A DNA stretch of 64,000 nt, taken from positions 1-64,000 of the forward strand of contig JAQNCT010000001.1 of assembly GCA_029077825.1 (NCBI GenBank). Reading direction: 5' to 3'. Position numbers and translations under genes: made by a program. The stretch comes from Acidocella sp. Its GTDB lineage: Bacteria; Pseudomonadota; Alphaproteobacteria; Acetobacterales; Acetobacteraceae. The notes below the pieces were generated by a model. The model worked only from the letters and a program-made list of their open reading frames with translations, had not been told where the DNA came from and did not search any database. Shown piece after piece: positions 9,960-17,581 of the stretch. Numbering within the stretch: position 1 is the first letter of the stretch; each line of letters begins with the position of its first letter.

Positions 9960-10520
9960 ATGGCAGATTTAGAGGTTGGTGCAGAAATCAACGAGGTAGA
10001 AACCCTTGTAAGGCGCGATTTTTTAAAAATTCTGACCGTTTCAGCAGGTGCCGTAGCGCTTGGGGCCACAGTCTGGCCGTTTATTAACGCTTTGAACCCA
10101 ACAGCTGATGATCTGGCCATAGCAAACCCCATCATTGAGGTTGGTGCCATTGCCCCAAACAGCGCTGTGCGGGTTATGTGGAACGGCCAGCCGATTTATA
10201 TTCGCAAACTCACCCCCCAGCAGATTGCCGATAATCTGGCCGTGGTGGCATCTTCATTGCCTGATCCAGCTGATTTTACCAGCCGCGTGAAGCCAGGTTA
10301 TGAGAGTTTTGTGGTGGTGGTGGGGTTAAATACCGGTATTCCCTGTGAACTTCTGGGCAATAGCCCAACCGATGCACGCGGCCCGGTTGATGGTTGGACA
10401 TGCCCTTGCGATGGCAGCATTTATGACCCGCTGGGGCGGGTGCGCAGCGGCCCAGCGCCAAATAACCTTGCAATTCCGCGCTTTAGTTTTCTCAACGCCA
10501 CACAAATTCAGCTCGGTTAA
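9960..10520 (+). CDS. petA: Rieske-type subunit of cytochrome bc1, cluster ligands lost
   Basis: Homologue of the ubiquinol-cytochrome c reductase iron-sulfur protein, 186 residues, first gene of petABC. The N-terminus has the twin-arginine membrane anchor (RRDFLKIL, then GAVALGATVWPFINALNP) and the sequence follows the family to the C-terminus. The cluster-binding loops are altered: canonical CTHLGC reads CELLGN (Cys129, Leu131 for His, Asn134 for the disulfide Cys) and canonical CPCHGS reads CPCDGS (Cys148, Cys150, Asp151 for His). Both histidine ligands and one disulfide cysteine are therefore absent, so a normal Rieske [2Fe-2S] cluster should not form. The frame is open throughout and the surrounding residues are conserved, which argues against sequencing error. 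petB starts 15 bases later. Confidence 0.9.
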   Translation: MADLEVGAEINEVETLVRRDFLKILTVSAGAVALGATVWPFINALNPTADDLAIANPIIEVGAIAPNSAVRVMWNGQPIYIRKLTPQQIADNLAVVASSLPDPADFTSRVKPGYESFVVVVGLNTGIPCELLGNSPTDARGPVDGWTCPCDGSIYDPLGRVRSGPAPNNLAIPRFSFLNATQIQLG

Positions 10521-10535
10521 GCAGGAATATATATA

Positions 10536-11657
10536 ATGTCAGACCAAACCAAAACCTGGCTGGGCTCCAGGCTTCCTATCGCGCACAACATTGGCAACCA
10601 GTTATCGCGTAAGCCCTTGGCTGCAAACCAGCCATACCTTGCCGCACTGGGTATGTTGATAACCGCCACTTTGTTGTTTTTGGTGCTCTCAGGCGTGGTG
10701 CTTTCGGCGTATTATGTCGCTGCGGAGCATCGCGCGTTTCAGTCAATCCAGCTCATCATGCGCGATGTTAACGACGGCTGGTTGATCCGCTCTTTCCACG
10801 CCACTGGCACCACCATGCTGTTCGCGGCGGTGTATTTGGCAATTTTCCGGGCCTTGGTCACCGGTAGTTACCGGCTGCCAGGTGAGTTGGTGTGGAGCCT
10901 TAAATTGGTATTTTTGTTGTTGATGTTGCTGGTTGGCTATTTGGGCTACGCCATGCAGGACAGCGCGGTTAGTTATTGGAGCCTGCATGGCGTGGTGCAA
11001 ACCGGTGCTGGTCTGGCAAGCTTTCCGGCTAATATTTTTAACTGGGTGTTTGGTGGCCCCGCCGGCCCTGGCACACTTACCAGGCTTGCCGTGATGCATG
11101 GGCTGTTAACATTCATTGCGCTGGGCGTGCTGGCTTTACATTATTTTGCCAAGCAGGCCATTACCCCGCCTGCTGAAAAAACTGTGCCGCTGCACCCGTA
11201 TTACACCAGCCACCATTTTGTGGCGGCGGGCGTTTATGTGTTGCTATTTGCGGTGCTGGTGTTTTTTGCCCCCCATTTAGGTGAAAACCCCTTGAACCAG
11301 GCGCCTGCCAACCCGCTGCTGGTGCCCGCCGTAACAACGCCGCCCTGGTACTTGCTGCCAGCCACCGCCTTAACCCATGCACTGCCGGGCACCAACGGGG
11401 GTATTATCGCTTTTATTGCCGCCTTTGCCGTGTTGTTTGGCATGCCCTGGCTGGACCGTTCAGCCCCTGGTGCGCGGCCCGGTTTTTTATACAAGCTGCT
11501 GGTGGTTGTTCTGGCACTTGATGTGATTGCCCTTTGCCTGGTTGCTGCCGCCGGGCCATCAACTATCAATGCAGTGTTAACCATTGTTTTTATCGGCTGG
11601 TATTTTCTACATTTTCTGGTGCTCACCCCACTCGCCACCGCGCGGGAGTTAAATTGA
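10536..11657 (+). CDS. petB: Cytochrome b subunit of bc1, divergent
   Basis: Polytopic cytochrome b homologue, 373 residues, slightly short for the family. Conserved parts include IMRDVNDGW before helix B, the GGPAGPGTLTRL stretch before helix D and the C-terminal PWLD. Of the four heme histidines, three remain: His88 in helix B, and His188 and His202 in helix D. The fourth, at the position of the second helix-B histidine (VYIHIFR in canonical proteins), is Ala102 (VYLAIFR). By family numbering this removes one ligand of heme bH (Qi side). The Qo-site PEWY is PPWY (269-272), and the canonical PWGQMS before the cd helices reads QDSAVS. The gene ends in TGA overlapping the petC ATG. Confidence 0.88.
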   Translation: MSDQTKTWLGSRLPIAHNIGNQLSRKPLAANQPYLAALGMLITATLLFLVLSGVVLSAYYVAAEHRAFQSIQLIMRDVNDGWLIRSFHATGTTMLFAAVYLAIFRALVTGSYRLPGELVWSLKLVFLLLMLLVGYLGYAMQDSAVSYWSLHGVVQTGAGLASFPANIFNWVFGGPAGPGTLTRLAVMHGLLTFIALGVLALHYFAKQAITPPAEKTVPLHPYYTSHHFVAAGVYVLLFAVLVFFAPHLGENPLNQAPANPLLVPAVTTPPWYLLPATALTHALPGTNGGIIAFIAAFAVLFGMPWLDRSAPGARPGFLYKLLVVVLALDVIALCLVAAAGPSTINAVLTIVFIGWYFLHFLVLTPLATARELN

Positions 11658-12379
11658 TGAAATTTGGCATTTTTGCTGCCGCTTTATTGGCGGCTCCGCT
11701 TGGTTTTGGCGCCACTGCCCATGCTGAAGACACGCTGGTGCCGCTGCATTGGCAGTCCCAAGGTACTTTTGGCTCTTATGACCAAGCTGCCCTGCAACGT
11801 GGGTTTTTGGTGTATCAAACTGTTTGCGCCAGCTGCCATTCAGCCAGCGCGGTGCATTACCGTGACCTGACTGCCCTTGGCCTGACCACCGAACAAGTGG
11901 CTGACCTGATTGCCAATATAAAGCAGGACAACCAACCCGTTACATTGAACAGCCGCCTGATTGGCGCACTTCCCAAAGCCCAGGCCGCTGCCACGTTTGG
12001 CGGCGCGATCCCGCCTGACCTCTCGAACATGGTTGCCGCTAGGCCCAAGGGGGTGGCTTATGTTTACCATTTGCTCACCGGGTACCAGCCTGCCCCCGCT
12101 GATGTAACCCTGATGGCGAAGCATTATTACAACGCGGCCTACCCCGGCAACCAAATTGCCATGCCAGCCCCGTTGACGGATAATGCTGTCACTTATGCCG
12201 ATGGCACCAAGGCCACCACCGCGCAGGAAGCCTCTGATGTCGCGGCGTTTTTGTCTTGGGTATCAGACCCCAACCTTGATGCGCGCCGGCAGATTGGCTT
12301 GAGAGCGGTGATCTTCCTGATTTTCCTCACGCTGCTGGCGATCGCTACCAAGCGCAAAATCTGGCGAGACGTGGGGTAG
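11657..12379 (+). CDS. petC: Cytochrome c1 subunit of bc1
   Basis: Membrane-anchored periplasmic cytochrome c1, 240 residues. A Sec signal peptide covers about 1-23 (ending TAHA). CASCH at 57-61 binds heme c covalently, and AMPAPL further on supplies the likely axial Met. The motifs PPDLSNMVAARPKG and YNAAYPGNQIAMP match the family, and a C-terminal membrane helix (AVIFLIFLTLLAIATKRKIW) anchors it. Unlike petA and petB, the functional residues look intact. The start ATG overlaps the petB stop by one base. The longer frame to 11534 runs inside petB and is not used. mtnP follows after 6 bases, so the operon probably continues. Confidence 0.93.
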   Translation: MKFGIFAAALLAAPLGFGATAHAEDTLVPLHWQSQGTFGSYDQAALQRGFLVYQTVCASCHSASAVHYRDLTALGLTTEQVADLIANIKQDNQPVTLNSRLIGALPKAQAAATFGGAIPPDLSNMVAARPKGVAYVYHLLTGYQPAPADVTLMAKHYYNAAYPGNQIAMPAPLTDNAVTYADGTKATTAQEASDVAAFLSWVSDPNLDARRQIGLRAVIFLIFLTLLAIATKRKIWRDVG

Positions 12380-12385
12380 CACGCG

Positions 12386-13267
12386 ATGTCTGAGGTCATC
12401 ACGCCGGTCATCGGCATCATTGGCGGTTCAGGTCTCTATGATATTGAGGGGCTAACCGATAAGCATTGGGAAAAGGTGGAATCGCCCTGGGGTGAGCCTT
12501 CCGATGAACTGCTGATCGGCCAGTTTGAAGGCACCAAGGTGGCGTTTCTGCCTCGTCATGGACGCGGCCATCGCATCTCCCCGTCCGAGCTGAACTACCG
12601 CGCCAATATTGACGCGCTGAAGCGCGTTGGTGTGACCGACATTCTCTCGCTCTCGGCGGTCGGTTCATTGAAGGCCGAATTGCCACCTGGGCATTTTGTG
12701 ATCGTTGACCAGTTCATCGACCGCAGCTTCGCCCGCGCCAAAACATTTTTTGGTACAGGTTGCGTTGCCCATGTTTCAATGGCGCAGCCAGTGTGCCCAC
12801 GGTTGGGTGATGCGCTGGAGGCTTCGGCCAAGGAACTTGGCCTGCCTGTAACACGCGGCGGCACGTATCTGGTGATGGAAGGGCCGCAATTCTCCACCCT
12901 GGCGGAGAGCAATCTCTACCGCTCCTGGGGCTGCTCCGTCATCGGCATGACCAATATGCCAGAAGCCAAATTGGCCCGCGAAGCCGAGATTTGTTACGCA
13001 ACCGTGGCCATGGTAACTGACTTTGATTGCTGGCACGAGGACCATGACGCCGTAACCGTGGATGCCGTGATCAAGGTTCTGCTCGGCAATGCCGATAAGG
13101 CACGCAGCCTGGTTAAAGCGGTGTTACCAAAAATTGGTGCCGAACGCGGGCTATGCCCAGCCGGCTGTGACCGTGCGCTGGAATACGCACTGATCACCGC
13201 GCCAGCCGCGCGTGACCCGCAGGCCTTGGTAAAGTTGCAGGCTGTAGCTGGGCGGGTTTTAGCTTAA
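12386..13267 (+). CDS. mtnP: S-methyl-5'-thioadenosine phosphorylase
   Basis: Phosphorolyses methylthioadenosine to adenine and methylthioribose-1-phosphate in methionine/polyamine salvage. The 293-residue protein has the N-terminal GIIGGSGLYDIEGL, phosphate-binding PRHGRGHRISPSELNYRANIDALK, and the GTYLVMEGPQFSTLAESNLYRSWGCSVIGMTNMPEAKLAREAEICYA block that binds base and ribose, plus DFDCWHEDHDAV, typical of MTAP over purine nucleoside phosphorylases of other types. Its ATG lies 6 bases after petC, suggesting cotranscription with the bc1-like genes, for which there is no obvious biochemical reason. A 22-bp palindrome spans the stop codon. Confidence 0.95.
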   Translation: MSEVITPVIGIIGGSGLYDIEGLTDKHWEKVESPWGEPSDELLIGQFEGTKVAFLPRHGRGHRISPSELNYRANIDALKRVGVTDILSLSAVGSLKAELPPGHFVIVDQFIDRSFARAKTFFGTGCVAHVSMAQPVCPRLGDALEASAKELGLPVTRGGTYLVMEGPQFSTLAESNLYRSWGCSVIGMTNMPEAKLAREAEICYATVAMVTDFDCWHEDHDAVTVDAVIKVLLGNADKARSLVKAVLPKIGAERGLCPAGCDRALEYALITAPAARDPQALVKLQAVAGRVLA

Positions 13268-13276
13268 GCTAAAACC
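13255..13276. terminator. 22-bp perfect palindrome at the mtnP stop codon
   Basis: The arms GGTTTTAGC and GCTAAAACC flank a TTAA centre with no mismatch, and the palindrome covers the mtnP stop codon. It lies between two convergent genes (mtnP and the symporter), so a bidirectional terminator is plausible. There is no long T-run after it on either strand, which makes an intrinsic terminator uncertain. Confidence 0.4.
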
Positions 13277-13294
13277 TGCTGCCGCCATTATCCG

Positions 13295-14815
13295 TCAGCT
13301 ATAATCAGCCGCGATCGTTTCATCGCCAGCGCGGTCAGGCGCCATGGCATTCAACGGCAAGCTCAACACCGCCGCCACCACAGCGTTAACAACCACTGTG
13401 GCCAAAGCAATATAGCTTGGCACCGTGAGGCCAAACACATGGAATGCCCAGATGGCCCCGGCAAAATGATTGAGCGCAACCAGCCAGGTGGCGCTGACGA
13501 TCCCAATCGCCCAACCCACCAGCAGCGCCCAGCCGTTGAAGAACCGCGTGAACAGGGAAAACACAATCGCCGGGAATGTCTGAATAATCCACATGCCGCC
13601 CAACAGCTGCAACTGCACCGCATAGGTGCTGGGGATCACCATAATAAATACCAGCGCACCGACGACCATGAAAATTGAAAATAATTTCGCAACCCGCGTA
13701 TCAGTCTGCGGGCGGCTGGACGCTACGAATTGCGAATATATATCCCGGGTGAAAATATTCGCTGAAGCAATCGCCATAATGGCGGCTGGCACCAAGGCGC
13801 CGATCGCTATCGCGGCAAACGCCACCCCGGCAAACCAGGCCGGGAACGAGTTCAGCACCAGGGCCGGAACCGCAAAGCTCGGGCCATATTGTTTAAAACC
13901 GGCGGCGAATTGAGGCATGCTGCTCACACCCGACGCCACCGCCATGAAGCCCATTAGGGCCAGCATCCCCAACAGGAACGAATAGGCGGGCAGGAACACC
14001 GCATTGCGGCGGATCACCCGCGGGCCAGATGCACTCAAAATGGCGGTGGTGCTGTGCGGGTACAAAAACAGCGCCATCGCCGAGCCGAGCGCCAGGGTGG
14101 CGTAGCCGGTATAAAGCCCGGTGCTGCCAGCCGGAGGGGTTGCCAGCAGCAACTTAGCGGGGGGAATTTTGGCAAAAATGGCGCCAAACCCACCAAGTTC
14201 AGCTGGAATCACAACAATCGCGGCGATTACCGTAATATAAATGAGCAGGTCTTTGACAATCGCGATCATGGCCGGGGCGCGCAAACCAGACGTATAGGTA
14301 AAGGCAGCCAGCACGCCAAAGGCAAGCATCAACGGTATGTGGCCTGGGATTCCCAAGGCGCCAATAACCGTCTGCATGCCGATAAGCTGCAGCGCAATGT
14401 AAGGCATGGTGGCAAAAATGCCGGTAACGCCAATGGCAAGCCCCAGATATTTATTGCCATATCGGCCACGCACAAATTCTGGCCCGGTGATGTAGCCATA
14501 TTTATGCGCCACTTTCCATAATTTTGGGAACACCACATACAGGATAGGATAGCAAACAATCGTGTATGGCAGGGCAAAAAAACCAATCGCGCCAGCCCCG
14601 AACATCAGTGCCGGAATCGCAATGAAAGTATAGGCGGTATAAATATCGCCGCCGATCAAGAACCAGGAAATCAAGGTGCCAAAGCGCCGCCCACCGAGGC
14701 CCCATTCTTCAATTTGGCTCATATCCCCGGCATTCCAGCGCGCCGCACTAAAGCCGAGCAAAATCACAAAGCCGATCAGCGCCAGGAAGATAATCGTGGC
14801 AATAGGGTAAGTCAT
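13295..14815 (-). CDS. Sodium:solute symporter, monocarboxylate permease-like (MctP type)
   Basis: Inner-membrane SSS-family (SLC5-like) transporter of 506 residues with about 13 hydrophobic segments. Conserved features include the early EEWGLGGRRFGTLISWFLIGGDIYTAYTFIAIPALMFGAG run with an unwound first helix and the YGYITGPEFVRGRYGNK loop, which resemble rhizobial MctP, a permease for lactate, pyruvate and other short monocarboxylates. It is paired with a DUF3311 membrane protein whose stop overlaps this ATG (ATGA), the usual companion of this transporter type. Substrate is inferred from family; proton rather than sodium coupling is possible. Confidence 0.85.
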   Translation of the reverse strand: MTYPIATIIFLALIGFVILLGFSAARWNAGDMSQIEEWGLGGRRFGTLISWFLIGGDIYTAYTFIAIPALMFGAGAIGFFALPYTIVCYPILYVVFPKLWKVAHKYGYITGPEFVRGRYGNKYLGLAIGVTGIFATMPYIALQLIGMQTVIGALGIPGHIPLMLAFGVLAAFTYTSGLRAPAMIAIVKDLLIYITVIAAIVVIPAELGGFGAIFAKIPPAKLLLATPPAGSTGLYTGYATLALGSAMALFLYPHSTTAILSASGPRVIRRNAVFLPAYSFLLGMLALMGFMAVASGVSSMPQFAAGFKQYGPSFAVPALVLNSFPAWFAGVAFAAIAIGALVPAAIMAIASANIFTRDIYSQFVASSRPQTDTRVAKLFSIFMVVGALVFIMVIPSTYAVQLQLLGGMWIIQTFPAIVFSLFTRFFNGWALLVGWAIGIVSATWLVALNHFAGAIWAFHVFGLTVPSYIALATVVVNAVVAAVLSLPLNAMAPDRAGDETIAADYS

Positions 14816-14997
14816 TTGCCGTCCCTTTTATTGTCTTCAACGACAAACACCACAAAGGTCAGCAGCGCGCAGACCGGCACAATCAGCATCTGATACCAGT
14901 AGAAAAACGGAAAGCCGAACAGGCTGGGCTCCGCCTGGTTAAAAAACGGCACCGCCAATGCCAGCACAAAAACAGCAATAAGCAGCCATCTGATCAT
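14812..14997 (-). CDS. DUF3311 small membrane protein, partner of the symporter
   Basis: A 61-residue protein with two membrane segments (IRWLLIAVFVLALAVPFF and YWYQMLIVPVCALLTFVVFVV) and a short charged C-terminus. DUF3311 proteins are encoded directly before MctP-like symporters and may be accessory subunits; the role is not established. The ATG at 14997 follows, at four bases, an unbroken run of ten G on the coding strand (10 C at 15002-15011), which may act as its ribosome site. A frame from 15039 would read through the G-run but lacks a ribosome site. The stop overlaps the symporter start. Confidence 0.78.
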   Translation of the reverse strand: MIRWLLIAVFVLALAVPFFNQAEPSLFGFPFFYWYQMLIVPVCALLTFVVFVVEDNKRDGK

Positions 14998-15001
14998 GTT
15001 T

Positions 15002-15011
15002 CCCCCCCCCC
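15002..15011. repeat. Homopolymer tract (10 C on +, 10 G on coding strand)
   Basis: An uninterrupted ten-base run placed just upstream of the DUF3311 start, where a ribosome-binding site is expected. Such tracts slip during replication and can change translation or promoter spacing of the downstream operon. Whether the length varies cannot be seen from one sequence. Confidence 0.6.
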
Positions 15012-15098
15012 AAGGCGTTCTTATGTAATTTTTTACCATTGGTATTTAAAAATTTAAACTGTCCCCGCTGGATCGCGTGCGCGGCAGTAACCGGGTGT

Positions 15099-15941
15099 TC
15101 AGGCTACCAGTTCAAGGCGCGGCATCGGTTTCTTGATCGCCGCCAGCAGCGCACGCACCTCAGTACGGGCCGCCACATGCGAAAGACCCATAGCAATGCC
15201 GATATTAGCCTCACGCACATCCATCAAGGTCAGACCTTGCAGATATAACTCCCGGAAAATCACCCGCTCGCCAAAGCCCTTCAGGGTACGAAACCCAATT
15301 CGCTTGGCGAGTAAGTCCAAAGATTCCCCCACGTCGCGCTTGTTACGTGCCTCCGAACTCGCTAGCCGGTTGCGCATCACAATCCAGTCAATCCGGCCAC
15401 GGTCCATGCTAAAACGGTTCTTGCGGGCCTCCCACACCATTTCAGAATAAATACTGGGGTTTACAATGTCATGATTCTCCGGATCGACTTTTGCCAGCAT
15501 CGAGAAATCAACAAAACTATCATTGATCGGAGTGATCAAGGTGTCAGCATGGGCATGGCCATAGCGCGAGAGATAGGTGTCAGCCCCCGGACAATCGACC
15601 ACAATAATCTCACAATCGCTGGCCAGCCCGTTAAACGCCTCATCAAACCGGCTGCGCTCCTCGGCCTCAGCCTCTAACCGGTTATCAGCCACGCTGCGGT
15701 GCACAGGGCTAAACCGTGGCATTGGCAGCGAAATGCCTTTACTGGCTATAAAATGTTCGCGCCCCGCCAAGGTGCCCGCCAGCGTGCCTTGCCTGGCATC
15801 AAGGTCCATGGCGCCAACGCGGTAACCCTCACGCAGCAGCCCGACAATAATGTGAATGGCGGATGTGGATTTACCCGAGCCACCCTTCTCATTGCCAAGC
15901 ACGATGACGTTAGGCTTGGTCGCCGCGGTGATGGTCGCCAT
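15099..15941 (-). CDS. mipZ: MipZ, ParA-like cell-division positioning ATPase
   Basis: A 280-residue cytosolic ATPase of the ParA/MinD superfamily. The deviant Walker A GNEKGGSGKST lies at 16-26, switch I near DLDARQGTLAGTLAGRE and the Walker B strand IIVVDCPGADTYLSR. The tail half (DWIVMRNRLASSEARNKRDVGESLDLLAKRIGFR and GFGERVIFRELYLQGLT) matches MipZ of Caulobacter and relatives, which forms a bipolar gradient with ParB and inhibits FtsZ near the poles. It stands alone: parAB, min genes and ftsZ are not in the window. The single-copy MipZ type is a strong alphaproteobacterial marker. Confidence 0.93.
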   Translation of the reverse strand: MATITAATKPNVIVLGNEKGGSGKSTSAIHIIVGLLREGYRVGAMDLDARQGTLAGTLAGREHFIASKGISLPMPRFSPVHRSVADNRLEAEAEERSRFDEAFNGLASDCEIIVVDCPGADTYLSRYGHAHADTLITPINDSFVDFSMLAKVDPENHDIVNPSIYSEMVWEARKNRFSMDRGRIDWIVMRNRLASSEARNKRDVGESLDLLAKRIGFRTLKGFGERVIFRELYLQGLTLMDVREANIGIAMGLSHVAARTEVRALLAAIKKPMPRLELVA

Positions 15942-16004
15942 GCAAAAAACTCCGACTCGGGTATTATTGCAGTTTATACGATGCGCGCCACCGCCGGGAG
16001 ACTA

Positions 16005-17420
16005 TTATTTGCCCGTTAAAATCCGGTCCACCAATTCACGCACGGTTGGGATAAACCCGTTGGAATAATACGGGTCAGAGGCGAACCGGTAGGCGTTATG
16101 CCCTGCAAACATCAGGTTATCCTCAAGGGCTGCCTCATCTGCAGGGTCAGCGTGGGCAATATTCTGCAGGGTTTTTTGGATGCAGAAGCTGCGCGGGTCT
16201 GCTTTTTTGCCGTTATCAAAATCCGGGCCTTCCTGTGACCAGTTGGAAAAGCGGCATTGGGTCAGGCAGCCCATGCAATTCACCTGGTCACGATGAATTT
16301 CCTCAGCCTTCTCAGGGGCTACAAAAATCAGCGTGGAGTCGGGCGTGCGCATTGCTTCAATAAAGCCGGCATCTTCCCAATCCTTCGCCCGCGCGTAGTC
16401 CGGCGCGGTTAGATACACCACTCGCTTGCGTGCCCCAACGCCATATTCCACGAGATGCTCGCCAACCGGCTCGGTAGTGAAAGCCACCTGCCGGTCGGAA
16501 CGCGCCCGCAGTTCCTTGATGAAGTCGTTATTGACCGCCGAGGAATAAAACCCGGTGGGGGAAAATTTATTGAGGAACACGTCGCCCTGCTTGAGCTTGA
16601 GCAAACGCTGCTTCCAGCCATCGCTGATCGGGCTTTCCTTGGTCAGCAGCGGGCGGGTACCAAACTGGAAGGCAATCGGGCCCAGCTCGGGATTGTCGAT
16701 CCAGTTTTCCCATTCTTCCAGCGCCCAGACACCACCAGCCATAATGATGGGTGTTTCACCCAGACCGAACTCACGCATGATTTTGCGCAACGCCAAAACA
16801 CGCGGATAAGGGTCTTCAGGTTTTTGCGGGTTCTCACTGTTGGAAAGGCCATTATGACCACCCGCCAACCATGGGTCTTCATACACAACCCCGCCAAGCA
16901 GGTGGGAAACCTTGGAATAGGCGCGCTTCCAAAGAGCCGAAAAAGCACGGCCCGAGGAGACGATAGGATAGTAATGCACGTTGAATTTAGCAGCGATCTC
17001 TGAGAGCCGGTAAGGCATGCCAGCACCGCAGGTGATGCCAGTTACAATGCCCTTGGTGCGCTCCAAAATGCCAGTAATCACTCGCTCGGCACCCCCCATC
17101 TCCCATAATATATTGGCGTGAATCCGGCCCTTGCCGCCTGAAATATCGTACGAGCGCCGTGCCTGCGTCACCCCGCCCTCAATCGCATAGGCAACCAGTT
17201 CCTCATGGCGCAACCGCCGGGTAGCGCCATGATATTCTTGAGGGATTGCAACACCATGCACATCATAGCTATCGGCATTCACGGCGCTGAACGTGCCAAC
17301 GCCGCCGCCCGCGGCCCAGTGGCCGGATGTAATACCATTTGATACCGCAACACCCTTGCCACCTTCAACCAATGGCAAAACCTCAGTGCCGCCCATACGG
17401 ATGGCATTTATTAGTTTCAT
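16005..17420 (-). CDS. Nitronate monooxygenase-like flavoprotein with C-terminal Cys cluster
   Basis: FMN-binding TIM-barrel protein of the nitronate monooxygenase/2-nitropropane dioxygenase superfamily, 471 residues, longer than the ~320-360 usual for the core enzyme. N-terminal GGKGVAVSNGITSGHWAAGGGVG, phosphate-binding IIMAGGVWALEEW and FQFGTRPLLTKES are visible. Near the C-terminus CMGCLTQCRFSNW and a further Cys in RSFCIQ could form a metal or Fe-S site. This extended subtype is annotated in proteobacteria without a firm substrate, so detoxification of nitronates and an acyl-reductase-like role both remain open. It shares a 161-base divergent region with marC. Confidence 0.75.
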   Translation of the reverse strand: MKLINAIRMGGTEVLPLVEGGKGVAVSNGITSGHWAAGGGVGTFSAVNADSYDVHGVAIPQEYHGATRRLRHEELVAYAIEGGVTQARRSYDISGGKGRIHANILWEMGGAERVITGILERTKGIVTGITCGAGMPYRLSEIAAKFNVHYYPIVSSGRAFSALWKRAYSKVSHLLGGVVYEDPWLAGGHNGLSNSENPQKPEDPYPRVLALRKIMREFGLGETPIIMAGGVWALEEWENWIDNPELGPIAFQFGTRPLLTKESPISDGWKQRLLKLKQGDVFLNKFSPTGFYSSAVNNDFIKELRARSDRQVAFTTEPVGEHLVEYGVGARKRVVYLTAPDYARAKDWEDAGFIEAMRTPDSTLIFVAPEKAEEIHRDQVNCMGCLTQCRFSNWSQEGPDFDNGKKADPRSFCIQKTLQNIAHADPADEAALEDNLMFAGHNAYRFASDPYYSNGFIPTVRELVDRILTGK

Positions 17421-17581
17421 AGCTTTTAAACCCTAATATACTGGCCGGAACCGTTTTCCGGCGGCCGTAACACGCTAAATCACGAATACTATTACCAGAT
17501 TGACACACGGCGTGAAGTGGCCGGAACATCAATTCTCCGTTCTCCCGGGCATATACCGGCTGCACTTACCCAGTTGCAGCC

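Noticed and set aside
9960-10520. Rieske changes as a frameshift or sequencing error
   Set aside because: Both altered loops are in frame with conserved sequence on either side, and the independent losses in cytochrome b argue for a real divergence.
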